Source: an uncultured Dermabacter sp.
GTDB lineage: Bacteria > Actinomycetota > Actinomycetes > Actinomycetales > Dermabacteraceae
Reading direction: 5' to 3'
DNA length: 64,000 nt
Assembly: GCA_947252755.1 (NCBI GenBank)
Contig: CAMXWV010000001.1
Location: 310,001 to 374,000, forward strand
Shown here: positions 9,545 to 18,402 of the stretch, piece after piece
Numbering within the stretch: position 1 is the stretch's first letter
Layout: the number at the start of each line of letters is the position of its first letter
Made by a program: the position numbers and the translations under genes
Notes under the pieces: generated by a model
What the model was told of the DNA's origin: nothing
The model's input: the letters and a program-made list of their open reading frames with translations, nothing else
Databases searched by the model: none

Positions 9545-9665
9545 ATTCGCACCGTATGCGTGGGCGCGAATGCATTTCAACTCCGGTGACTCGCTTTAGG
9601 ATGAGGAGGTCTACAGGAGGCCCGACGGGCTGAGACGGCGTGCCCCGGCACGAATGGAGGAATAG

Positions 9666-11090
9666 GTGTTCAGCAATCCTGAAGAAGCTGTCAGATACAT
9701 CGAGGAGGAGGGCGTCAAGTTCATTGACGTTCGCTTCTGCGATCTGCCCGGGGTCATGCAGCATTTCAATCTGCCGGCGAAGACCTTCGATGTTGAGGCG
9801 ATCTCCATCGGCCAGCTGTTCGACGGCTCGTCGATCCGTGGCTTCCAGGCGATCCACGAGTCTGATATGAAGCTCATCCCGGATCTGGAGACCGCGTATA
9901 TTGACCCGTTCCGGGAGCAGAAGACGCTGGTCATCAACTTCTCCATCGTGGATCCGTTCACCGATGAGCCATACTCGCGCGATCCGCGCACCGTGGCCAC
10001 GAAGGCTGAGGAGTACTTGAAGTCCACCGGCATCGCTGACACCGCGTTCTTCGCCGCAGAGGCGGAGTTCTACATCTTCGATGACATCCGCTATAAGACG
10101 AGCATCAATCATTCGTTCTACGCGATCGATTCTGACGAGGCCGCCTGGAACAGTGAGCGCGAGGAGGAGTTCGGCAACCAGGGCTATAAGACCCGCGTCA
10201 AGGGCGGCTACTTCCCCGTGTCCCCGAATGATCAGCTGGCTGATCTTCGCGACGAGATCTGCCGTGTGCTGGACGAGGTGGGCCTTGAAGTGGAGCGTGC
10301 TCACCACGAGGTGGGCACCGCTGGTCAACAGGAGATCAACTACCGCTTTTCCACGCTGCGTCAGGCGGCGGATGACGTCATGAAGTTCAAGTACGTGGTG
10401 AAGAACGTGGCGTGGGAAGCGGGCTGCACCGTCACCTTCATGCCGAAGCCGCTGTTCGGCGATGCCGGATCCGGTATGCACTGCCACCAGTCGCTGTGGA
10501 AAGACGGTGAGCCGCTGTTCTATGACGAGCGCGGCTACGGAGGGCTGTCTGATCTGGCGCGCTGGTATATCGGCGGGCTCATCGAGCACGCCCCGGCGCT
10601 GACCGCCTTCACGAATCCGACTGTGAACTCCTACAAGCGCTTGGTGCCCGGATTCGAGGCCCCGGTGAACATGGTGTATTCCGCCCGTAACCGCTCCGCT
10701 GCGATCCGCATCCCGGTGACCGGCAGCTCCGCGAAGGCGAAGCGCCTGGAGTTCCGTGCTCCGGACCCGTCCGCGAACCCGTACCTTGCGTTCGCTGCGC
10801 AGCTCATGGCGGGCATTGACGGAATCCGCAACCGGATCGAACCGCCGGAGCCGATCGATAAGGATCTCTACGAGCTGCCGCCGGAGGAGCACGCGGAGAT
10901 CAAGAAGCTGCCGGAGTCGCTGGAGGAGGCGCTGGCTGCTCTGGAGGCCGATTCGGACTTTCTCACCGAGGGTGATGTGTTCCCGCAGGATCTGATCGAC
11001 ACGTGGATCGCGTACAAGCGGGATCATGAGCTGGAGCTGTTCCGCACCCGGCCGCACCCGCTCGAGTTCGAGCTGTACTACGACCTGTGA
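9666..11090 (+). CDS. glnA: Glutamine synthetase, type I (GlnA1)
   Basis: Dodecameric ATP-dependent synthesis of glutamine from glutamate and ammonia. Length 474 residues, as expected for GSI-beta. The N-terminal beta-grasp domain includes FDGSSI; the catalytic domain has metal-binding EAEFY and GSGMHCHQS and an ATP/glutamate-binding FMPKP. Tyr402 in KDLYELPPEE is the site adenylylated by GlnE, which is encoded at 15292-18399. The GTG start follows a GGAGGAAT Shine-Dalgarno. No glutamine riboswitch is visible in the roughly 120-bp leader. Confidence 0.97.
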   Translation: MFSNPEEAVRYIEEEGVKFIDVRFCDLPGVMQHFNLPAKTFDVEAISIGQLFDGSSIRGFQAIHESDMKLIPDLETAYIDPFREQKTLVINFSIVDPFTDEPYSRDPRTVATKAEEYLKSTGIADTAFFAAEAEFYIFDDIRYKTSINHSFYAIDSDEAAWNSEREEEFGNQGYKTRVKGGYFPVSPNDQLADLRDEICRVLDEVGLEVERAHHEVGTAGQQEINYRFSTLRQAADDVMKFKYVVKNVAWEAGCTVTFMPKPLFGDAGSGMHCHQSLWKDGEPLFYDERGYGGLSDLARWYIGGLIEHAPALTAFTNPTVNSYKRLVPGFEAPVNMVYSARNRSAAIRIPVTGSSAKAKRLEFRAPDPSANPYLAFAAQLMAGIDGIRNRIEPPEPIDKDLYELPPEEHAEIKKLPESLEEALAALEADSDFLTEGDVFPQDLIDTWIAYKRDHELELFRTRPHPLEFELYYDL

Positions 11091-11111
11091 TGACTGCGCC
11101 GAGCGCGGCTG

Positions 11112-12503
11112 ATGTCTGAGCTGCATGACCTGACAGCGGTTGAGCTGCTCGAGCAGCTGCGAACGCGCCGGCTGAGCGCCGTGGAGATCGCTGAGCACAC
11201 GCTTGAGCGGGCCGCGGCTGACTCCACCGGCGCGTTCGCCTCCCTTGATCCGGAGCGTGCGCTGGCTCGTGCCCGCGCGGTGGACCGGGGTGAGGTGACG
11301 GGTGTGCTGGCCGGCATTCCCACGGCTGATAAGGATCTGCATGAGCGCAGTGGTCAGCCGCTCACCTACGGATCTGCGCGGTATCGCGGGCATAGTCCCG
11401 GTGAGTCCGACGCGCTCACCCAGCAGCTGGACCGCGCCGGTCTCATCTCCATCGGCTCCACCGCCACCCCGGAGTTCGGCTTCACGAACTACACCCGTTC
11501 GCGTCTGCGTCCTCCCACCACGGTGCCGGGCCGTCCGGACCTCAATGCCGGCGGCTCATCCGGAGGCGCCGCAGCGGCGGTGGCAGCCAGGATCCTGCCG
11601 GTCGCGCCGGGCAGTGACGCAGGCGGTTCGATCCGCATTCCTGCTGCGTGCTGCGGCATCATCGGCATGAAGCCGTCCCGTGGCCGGGTGGCGGCACTCA
11701 GCGGGCAGGATGCGCTGGGCGGTCTGCCGGTGGCGGGTCCGCTTGCCCGGACCGTCGGCGATGCGGCGCTGCTGCTCGATGCTCTCTGCGCCGCTTCCGG
11801 CCCTGGGCCTGCTCACCCGTTCGCGCTGCGCGCCCCCGAGGAACGCGAGTCGTTCTTTCCGCTCACTCCCCCGCCAGCTCAGCTGCGGATCGGAGTGCTG
11901 ACGGCGCCTTCACCGTGGGAGGAGCTGACCGCTGCCCCTCTCTCCCCCGAGGCGATCGACGCCCGGGATGCGGGCGCTGCCGCGTGTCGGGATGCCGGCT
12001 GTGAGGTTGTGGAGCTGGCGATGCCGCACCTGCCCGGGTACGCGGAAGCGTTCATGACGCTGTGGCAGGCGAACGCGTCGGCCCTCGCACCGGCGCAGGA
12101 GGCGGATACGGCGCTCACCCGGTGGTTGATCGCGGAGGGAGCCCGGTTGCGGGCCCCGGATATTGTGGCAGCACACCGCCGGTTCGCCGAGTTCGAACGG
12201 ACCATCATCGCTGCCTTCGATGCGGTGGATCTGGTGCTGACCCCCACCCTGGCACTGCCGCCCCGCCCAGCGGAGTGGCCAGGGGATCTCGTCACCGGGG
12301 ATCCGATGGAGGATTTCCGTGAGCAGTGCCGGTTCAGCCCGCACACCAGCATGGTGAACGTGGCGGGTCTGCCCGCGATCTCCCTGCCGATCAGCACCCG
12401 CCCAGATGGACTGACGATGAGCATTCAGCTGATCGGGCGTCCCGGCGCGGATCGGACCTGTGTGGCCGCGGCCGGGATGCTCACCGGTGAGATCGCCCCG
12501 TGA
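11112..12503 (+). CDS. Amidase (amidase signature family)
   Basis: Hydrolase of the GatA-like amidase-signature superfamily, 463 residues. The Ser-cisSer-Lys triad can be placed: Lys in PTADKDL, the Gly/Ser-rich NAGGSSGGAAAAVA, and the nucleophile region GSDAGGSIRIPA. The substrate is unknown. It does not sit with gatB/gatC, so it is probably a stand-alone amidase and not the Glu-tRNA(Gln) amidotransferase subunit. It begins 21 bp after glnA1. Its stop overlaps the start of the sensor kinase by 4 bp, so it may be translated as one unit with the two-component system. Confidence 0.85.
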   Translation: MSELHDLTAVELLEQLRTRRLSAVEIAEHTLERAAADSTGAFASLDPERALARARAVDRGEVTGVLAGIPTADKDLHERSGQPLTYGSARYRGHSPGESDALTQQLDRAGLISIGSTATPEFGFTNYTRSRLRPPTTVPGRPDLNAGGSSGGAAAAVAARILPVAPGSDAGGSIRIPAACCGIIGMKPSRGRVAALSGQDALGGLPVAGPLARTVGDAALLLDALCAASGPGPAHPFALRAPEERESFFPLTPPPAQLRIGVLTAPSPWEELTAAPLSPEAIDARDAGAAACRDAGCEVVELAMPHLPGYAEAFMTLWQANASALAPAQEADTALTRWLIAEGARLRAPDIVAAHRRFAEFERTIIAAFDAVDLVLTPTLALPPRPAEWPGDLVTGDPMEDFREQCRFSPHTSMVNVAGLPAISLPISTRPDGLTMSIQLIGRPGADRTCVAAAGMLTGEIAP

Positions 12504-13720
12504 GCACGCCTTCGCCCGCGCTTCCGGAGGCTCGCCTCGCTCAGGGCATCCGCTGGTTTGTGCACGCCCTGTTCTATGTGGTGAGCCTGGTGGTGGGTGC
12601 GCTGATCTGGGCGGAGCAGCCGCCGAATGCAGGTGCTGCTCTCGGAGTGCTCGGAGCGCTGATCGCCGTGTACAGCGTGGGCGCCAGGTTCTCAATCGGC
12701 TGGCGCACTGCGCCGGATGCGCACCGTGCCGGCCCCATCCCCCGGCGCGCACTGTTGCACGTGGCCGCCACGTTCGTGCTGTGGGTGGTGCTCTCAGTGC
12801 TGGCGCCGCAGGGCATGTGGATCGCGTTCAGTCTGTTCTTTGTGGTGCTGGCGGCGTTCCCGTGGCGGTGGGGCGTGCCGCTGCTTGCGCTGACCACGGC
12901 TGCTGCGATCGGCATCGGGGCGCTTCCCGATCTGCTTGATCGCACGCTCGGACCCGGCCGGGTGGTGGGGCCGCTGCTCGGGGCACTGGTGGCGCTCGGC
13001 GTGTTTTCCGTGGTGCGGATGCTGCAGCAGCAGATCCACGTGCGCGAGCAGATCACCCAGGATCTGGTGAGCACGCGCCAGCAGCTCGCGGAGTCCGAGC
13101 GGACCGCCGGTGTTCTTGAGGAGCGGGAGCGGATCGCGCGGGAGCTGCATGACACGGTGGCGCAGTCCACTATCTCCCTGTCCATGCTGCTGGAAGGGGT
13201 TGAGCGCGCCCACCGTGAACAGGACGCGGAGCGGCTTGAGCGCCTGCTGGCCGATGCTCAGGAGGTCACCCGTCGCACCACCCGGCAGACACGGTCCTTT
13301 GTGGACGGAGACACGCGCCGCATCGACACCGCCCTCTCTCCCGCCCAGGCGCTCTGCGCCGCGCTCACGGATCTGGTGGAGTCGCATCAGGCCACCACGC
13401 CTGCCCGGATCGAGCTGCGGATCGACGAGATCGGTGAGCTGACCCAGGCGAGCGCTCACGCACTGGAGCGGATCGCCTCCTCACTGCTGGCGAACGCGGT
13501 GCAGCATGCTCACGCGGAGCGGATTGTGCTCACCCTGGATCGTAACGGCGAGGAGGTCCTGCTGGACGTGGTGGATGACGGCGCTGGATTCGCTGACGAT
13601 CACAAGCCCGGCTTCGGTCTGCGCACGGTCCGCGCTCGCATCGAATCCCTCGGCGGCAGCTGGAGTGTGGAGAGCGTGCTCGGGCAGGGCACAGCTGTTC
13701 AGGTGAGAATACCGGCATGA
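12500..13720 (+). CDS. Sensor histidine kinase (HisKA_3, NarL-type)
   Basis: Membrane sensor kinase of 406 residues. The N-terminal region (about residues 15-175) holds several hydrophobic segments with almost no extracytoplasmic loop, so it probably senses through the membrane domain. The dimerisation/phosphoacceptor helix is RERIARELHDTVAQS, with His as acceptor. The C-terminal HATPase_c domain has NAVQHAHA (N box), DDGAGF and GFGLRTVRARIE. The GTG start overlaps the amidase stop (GTGA), and the response regulator overlaps its end (ATGA). Signal and targets are unknown. Confidence 0.92.
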   Translation: MSTPSPALPEARLAQGIRWFVHALFYVVSLVVGALIWAEQPPNAGAALGVLGALIAVYSVGARFSIGWRTAPDAHRAGPIPRRALLHVAATFVLWVVLSVLAPQGMWIAFSLFFVVLAAFPWRWGVPLLALTTAAAIGIGALPDLLDRTLGPGRVVGPLLGALVALGVFSVVRMLQQQIHVREQITQDLVSTRQQLAESERTAGVLEERERIARELHDTVAQSTISLSMLLEGVERAHREQDAERLERLLADAQEVTRRTTRQTRSFVDGDTRRIDTALSPAQALCAALTDLVESHQATTPARIELRIDEIGELTQASAHALERIASSLLANAVQHAHAERIVLTLDRNGEEVLLDVVDDGAGFADDHKPGFGLRTVRARIESLGGSWSVESVLGQGTAVQVRIPA

Positions 13721-14340
13721 CGATCCGGGTGCTGCTCGCTGATGACCACAGCATCGTCCGCCAGGGGGTGCGCAGTGTGCTTGCCCCCTTCAGCGATCTG
13801 GAGATCCTGCGGGAGGATGCCGCTACCGCTGAGGAGGCGGTGCGGCTCGCCCGGCTTCACCGGCCGGACGCGCTGCTGCTGGACCTGCAGTTCATCGGCG
13901 GGGATAAGCGCGGCACCGAGGTGATCAGTGCGCTCACGAGCGCCGAGCATCCGCCCGCGGTGATCGTGCTGACCACGTATGACAATGACCAGGATGTGCT
14001 GGAGGCGATCTCTGCCGGCGCATCCAGCTACCTGCTGAAGGACACTCCCGGGGCGGAGATCGCCGACGCGATCCGCCGCGCGGTCAGCGGTGAATCGGTG
14101 GTGGATCAGCGGGTGCAGCAGCGGCTCACCAGTGATTCTGCGCTGACGCCGCGTGAGCGCGAGGTGCTGGTGCTGCTCGCCAGGGGCGCCACGAATGCGG
14201 AGATCAGCCGGGAGCTGTTCCTCTCGCAGGCCACGGTGAAAACGCACTTGGTGCGGATCTTTGACAAGCTCCAGGCGCGCACTCGCACGGAAGCGGTGGC
14301 CGCTGCCCGCGCCCACGGTGTGCTGCGGCCCGACGGCTGA
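13717..14340 (+). CDS. Response regulator, NarL/LuxR family
   Basis: Receiver plus LuxR-type helix-turn-helix DNA-binding protein, 207 residues. The receiver has acidic residues in ADDH, the phosphoacceptor Asp in ALLLDLQF, and a Lys in YLLKDTPGAE. The C-terminal HTH is marked by LTPREREVLVLLARGATNAEIS and SQATVKTHLVRIFDKL. Its start overlaps the kinase stop by 4 bp, making the pair a clear cognate system. It ends the amidase-kinase-regulator unit. Confidence 0.94.
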   Translation: MTIRVLLADDHSIVRQGVRSVLAPFSDLEILREDAATAEEAVRLARLHRPDALLLDLQFIGGDKRGTEVISALTSAEHPPAVIVLTTYDNDQDVLEAISAGASSYLLKDTPGAEIADAIRRAVSGESVVDQRVQQRLTSDSALTPREREVLVLLARGATNAEISRELFLSQATVKTHLVRIFDKLQARTRTEAVAAARAHGVLRPDG

Positions 14341-14382
14341 GACGCAGGCCCCTCCGGGCTCGCGCCATCCGAACCGGCTGTC

Positions 14383-15279
14383 TCAGAGCCGGCTGTTCAG
14401 GACGCTGAGCAGCAGCTCCTTCGGTGACTGCACTTCGTCCAGGGCGCACGCGTCGGGCAGAAACTCCCAGGAGCGGCGCAGGGATTTGAAAACCTCCCAC
14501 TCGGCGTCGCCAGTTTTCAGCGGCACCACGCGATACCCGCCGGCTTCCGGCAGGTGGATCACAAACGCCCCGGTCAGCTCCGGCATCTCCCGGATCGTGC
14601 CGTCATCATCCAGCAGGTTCTCCGCGTTCACCACAGCCACCCCCTGCAGGGCGTAGTCACCGCGCACCCGCTTAGAGGTTTTGATGTCCCCGGACAGGAC
14701 CGTATTGCCGATCTTCACGATCGCATCCGTCGTGCCCGCATACCCGACGGTCCGGTTCACCACGGTCTGCTCGATCTCCAGGAACTCCGGCTGAAACTCG
14801 TCCAGGAAGCCCGCATATCCATCCAGCCGCACATCTGCTCGATCCAGCAGCGCGGCAAGATTCGTCTCCCTGGCGAACATGCCGGCTCCGCGCAGTTCGG
14901 TGGCGCGCTCGCCCATATCCACGCGCGAAGGCCGCTCACCGCAGCGGGACCAGTCCTCACACAGCGCGTGCACAAACGTGCCGAAGTCCGCGGCGCTCTG
15001 CGTGTAGTCCGCAGCGGCCGCCGCAATCTTCTTCTGCGTGCCCCACCGGTCGCGGGCAACCCGGCGGATCTCCTCGTGCGCGCGGCCTGGGTTCCGATCC
15101 AGGTAGGCGAACATGTCCAAGGCGCGCTGGCCGGCCATGCGCGCGTACCACTCCTGCAGGCTGTCCTTGGCGCGCATCCCCGCCACCGTGGTGATCGACG
15201 GGTAGATGAGCTTGCCGCCCGGCTCTAATCGGTACATGCGCCCGCGGGGCGTGCTGGCGCTCAGTTCAGGAGTAGTCAT
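14383..15279 (-). CDS. RecB/Cas4-like PD-(D/E)XK nuclease
   Basis: Protein of 298 residues with the layout of phage-type or Cas4/RecB-like nucleases. An early motif (YPSITTV) and GTFVHALCEDW precede the core: GTTDAIVK (Asp), then SGDIKTSK (Asp-x-Lys), with a later QGVAVVNAENL segment in the position of the Q-x3-Y-like helix. It lies immediately downstream of glnE in the same direction (12-bp gap). Its ending is convergent with the response regulator. Its role is unknown: housekeeping repair or a relic of a mobile element are both possible. Confidence 0.75.
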   Translation of the reverse strand: MTTPELSASTPRGRMYRLEPGGKLIYPSITTVAGMRAKDSLQEWYARMAGQRALDMFAYLDRNPGRAHEEIRRVARDRWGTQKKIAAAAADYTQSAADFGTFVHALCEDWSRCGERPSRVDMGERATELRGAGMFARETNLAALLDRADVRLDGYAGFLDEFQPEFLEIEQTVVNRTVGYAGTTDAIVKIGNTVLSGDIKTSKRVRGDYALQGVAVVNAENLLDDDGTIREMPELTGAFVIHLPEAGGYRVVPLKTGDAEWEVFKSLRRSWEFLPDACALDEVQSPKELLLSVLNSRL

Positions 15280-15291
15280 GGCGCCCCCATG

Positions 15292-18200
15292 CTACTCACC
15301 GAACAGCTCCCGTTCGGTGATCGTGCGCGCGCGCCGAGTGAGTTTCCGGTAACGCTCCATCAGCTCCCGAGAAGAGGTCATATCCCCCGCCACCAGCACC
15401 GCCAGGGCCTGCAGCTCCTGCGGATCCCCCGGCAGCACATCCCGTTCACGGCCCTTCCACAGGAACAGGGCGCGCCGCAGCTGCCAGGCAAGCCGCCAGG
15501 CATCCGCCAGCACATCCGCATCGGACCGGCTCAGCAGGTCCACGTCAGCCGCAGCGGCCAGCGCACCCAGGGTGGAGGTGGTGCGAAGGCTCGGGTGCTG
15601 ATGCGCATGGGTGAGCTGCAGTTTCTGCACCACCCATTCCACATCCGTCATCGCACCGGGGCCGAGCTTCAGATGGTGAGCGGCGCGGGTGGCGCGGGGC
15701 AGCCGCTCGGATTCGATACGTGCCTTCATCCGCGCCAGGCTCCGCTCCCCCGCGGCATCCAGACCGTGCTCCGGATAGCGCACCGGGTCAATGATCTGCG
15801 TGATGCGCTCGGCCAGGTCCCCTTCGCTGATCACCACTGATGAGCGCAGCAGCGCCTGCTTCTCCCACAGCTGCGCATGGTGCGTGTAATAGTCCGCGAA
15901 GGAGTCCAGTGTGCGCACCATCGGGCCGCTTCGCCCCTCCGGCCGCAGATCAGCGTTGACTCGCATATCAATGCCGCTGGAGGGAGCGTTGAGGATTTTC
16001 TGCACGGTGTTCACCACCCGGGTGGCGCTCTGCACGGCGACGGAATCCTCCACCCCGTTCGGCGCAGCCACCAGGAACTGCACATCCGCGTCAGAAGAGT
16101 AGCCCATTTCAGCGGCGCCGAATGAGCCCATGGCAAGCACCGCGATCGGCACGCCCGCAGCATGCTCATCGCCTTCGTCGGCGGTCATGGTGCGCGCCAC
16201 GTCCATAGCGGAGCGGATCACCGCAATCGCCAGGTCTGTCAGAGCTGCCGCCGCTTGGGCGGGGGTGATCGCCCCCGTGATGTGGGCAAGGGCGATCCGG
16301 GTGATCTCTCGAGTGCGGGTGTCACGGATCGTCTGGATCATGATGTCCGGACTGGGCGCTCGGCCCGTGGTGGCGTACAGCTCGTTCGCCAGCTTCTCCT
16401 GGGTGAGCGGAACCAGGTCGCTGCTGCGGCTCAGCCAGCGGACGGCGCCTGGAACCGTCTCCAGCTGGTTGCCGATGTAGGTGGAGCTGGACAGCACCCG
16501 GGTGAGGTGCTTCGCGGCAAGCCCGGAGTCGCGGAGCATGCCCAGGAACCAGTGTGTGGAGCCGAGCGCGTCGGACAGACGGCGGAAGGCCAACAGCCCA
16601 AGGTCCGGGTCGATGCCGTCCGCGAACCATTCGAGCAGACTTGGCAGCAGCTGGCGCTGAATGGCGGCGCGCCGGGACATGCCGCGGGTGAGCGCGTCGA
16701 TGTGCTGCATGGCGCGGCGCGGATCCCGGTACCCGATGGCGGCTAGGCGCGCCGTGGCAGCATCCGGGGAGAGGGCCACTTCCCCGTCGGTCAGGCCCGC
16801 GCACACCTGCAGCAGCGGCCGGTAGTAGATCTCCTCGTGCAGGCGCCGCACTCGCCACCGGGTCCGCTCCACCGCCCGGGTGAAGTCCGCCTCGCTCATC
16901 CGCATGGCACGCGCCAGCCGGCGGGTATCCCCGGCACCGGTGGGGATCAGGTGGCTGCGGCGCAGCCGCTGCAGCTGAATCCGGTGCTCAAGGGCCCGCT
17001 CCCACCGGTAGGCGTGATCAAGCTCAGCCGACTGGTCCCGCGACACATAGCCGCCGTCTGTGAGCTGGCGGAGCGCCCCGAGGGTGGAGCGGGCGCGGAT
17101 CGACTCATCGGTGCGTCCGTGCACCATCTGCAGCAGCTGGATGGTGAACTCCACGTCCCGCAGGCCGCCCGGGCCGAGTTTCAGGTTGTGGTCCGCATCG
17201 GCCTTCGGAATCAGCGCCACCACCCGTCGGCGCATCGCACGCGCATCCTCCACGAAGCCTTCCCGGGAGGATGCCTGCCACACCATCGGCGCGGTGAGCT
17301 CCTCGAATGCCCGGCCTAGAGCCTGATCCCCGGCGGCGCAGCGTGCTTTCAACAGCGCCTGGAACTCCCAGGATTTCGCCCAGCGCTGATAGTAGGTGCG
17401 GTAGGACTCAAGCGTGCGCACCAGTTCGCCGTCCTTGCCCTCGGGGCGCAGGTTCGGGTCCACCTGCCACAGGGTTCCCTCGGAGGTGCGCTCCGAGCAG
17501 ATGCGGGCCAGCTCCCGCGCGATCATCCCGCCGATCCGTGCCAGCTCCGACTCAGCCAACGGCTCACCAGGGGCGCTTTCATCTCCAGCAGCGGTGTCCG
17601 CGACGGCGGGTGCCACCACGTACATCACGTCAACATCCGAAATGTAGTTGAGTTCCTGCGCCCCGGTTTTGCCCATGGCGATCACGGCGAAGCGCACTCG
17701 CTCCTGCCCTTTCACGTTGGTGCGCGCCAGGGCCAGCGCGGCATCAAGCGCTGCTCCTGCCAGCGCGGAGATCCGGCGGGACACTTCCGGCTGCACAGCG
17801 GCAGGATCCTCCGCCATGAGGTCAAGCACCGCGATGCGGCAGAGCAGATCGTGATACTCCACGCGGATCGCGGCGCGGCCTTCGCTGCCGCTCATAGAAG
17901 AGATCGGCATATCAGCGGTGGGGTCTGCGTCAACGGCGCGCAGCAGGCGATCGCGGTAGTTCTCCGGGGGGATCTCCGGCTCCTCCAGGAGGGTGAGACG
18001 GTCCGGGTGCCGGGTGAGGAAGTCCCCGAGCGCGGCGGAAGAGCCGAGCAGCTGCACCAGCTTTGCTCCTGCCGAGCTCTCCGCTGTGTGTTCCCCGCCG
18101 GCCCGACTCTCCCCCGCTGTGGCGGCCTGCTCACCGCCGGTGAGGATTCGCTCCAGCATGGGGGTGTGACCGGCGGCGGCCGCTGCCTCCGCCAGGCGGA

Positions 18201-18399
18201 GCAGCGCGATCACCGCCTCATCCGGGTCGGGGGCAGCGCCCATAGCGCGCACCAGAGCGGGCGGAACAGCAGCCAGTGCCGGGTTGGCAAGGAAGGAGGC
18301 GGTGCGTTCGGTGCGCACAAAGCCAAGCCGTGCCAGGTCCGAATGGTTGAAGGACTCCGTGTGCTGGATGGCGCGGATGGCGCCGGTGGGCAGGTTCAT
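15292..18399 (-). CDS. glnE: Bifunctional glutamine synthetase adenylyltransferase/deadenylase
   Basis: Switches GlnA activity by adding or removing AMP on its regulatory Tyr. Length 1035 residues, normal for actinobacterial GlnE. The protein has two tandem nucleotidyltransferase units. The N-terminal one has MGKTGAQELNYISDVDVMY and the C-terminal one GSFGAAEMGYSSDADVQF, each with the metal-binding Asp pair. A helical regulatory domain follows each. The gene lies 3 bp downstream of glnA2 on the minus strand, the conserved actinobacterial pair. Its substrate GlnA1 is encoded 4 kb away. Confidence 0.95.
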   Translation of the reverse strand: MNLPTGAIRAIQHTESFNHSDLARLGFVRTERTASFLANPALAAVPPALVRAMGAAPDPDEAVIALLRLAEAAAAAGHTPMLERILTGGEQAATAGESRAGGEHTAESSAGAKLVQLLGSSAALGDFLTRHPDRLTLLEEPEIPPENYRDRLLRAVDADPTADMPISSMSGSEGRAAIRVEYHDLLCRIAVLDLMAEDPAAVQPEVSRRISALAGAALDAALALARTNVKGQERVRFAVIAMGKTGAQELNYISDVDVMYVVAPAVADTAAGDESAPGEPLAESELARIGGMIARELARICSERTSEGTLWQVDPNLRPEGKDGELVRTLESYRTYYQRWAKSWEFQALLKARCAAGDQALGRAFEELTAPMVWQASSREGFVEDARAMRRRVVALIPKADADHNLKLGPGGLRDVEFTIQLLQMVHGRTDESIRARSTLGALRQLTDGGYVSRDQSAELDHAYRWERALEHRIQLQRLRRSHLIPTGAGDTRRLARAMRMSEADFTRAVERTRWRVRRLHEEIYYRPLLQVCAGLTDGEVALSPDAATARLAAIGYRDPRRAMQHIDALTRGMSRRAAIQRQLLPSLLEWFADGIDPDLGLLAFRRLSDALGSTHWFLGMLRDSGLAAKHLTRVLSSSTYIGNQLETVPGAVRWLSRSSDLVPLTQEKLANELYATTGRAPSPDIMIQTIRDTRTREITRIALAHITGAITPAQAAAALTDLAIAVIRSAMDVARTMTADEGDEHAAGVPIAVLAMGSFGAAEMGYSSDADVQFLVAAPNGVEDSVAVQSATRVVNTVQKILNAPSSGIDMRVNADLRPEGRSGPMVRTLDSFADYYTHHAQLWEKQALLRSSVVISEGDLAERITQIIDPVRYPEHGLDAAGERSLARMKARIESERLPRATRAAHHLKLGPGAMTDVEWVVQKLQLTHAHQHPSLRTTSTLGALAAAADVDLLSRSDADVLADAWRLAWQLRRALFLWKGRERDVLPGDPQELQALAVLVAGDMTSSRELMERYRKLTRRARTITERELFGE

Positions 18400-18402
18400 A
18401 GC

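Noticed and set aside
9545..9665. Glutamine riboswitch before glnA1
   Set aside because: No conserved glutamine aptamer core was seen in the leader; only a Shine-Dalgarno and GC-rich sequence.
9144..11393. A 749-codon open frame on the minus strand opposite glnA
   Set aside because: It is antisense to glnA1 with its conserved catalytic motifs and has no family resemblance; it arises from the GC-rich codon pattern.
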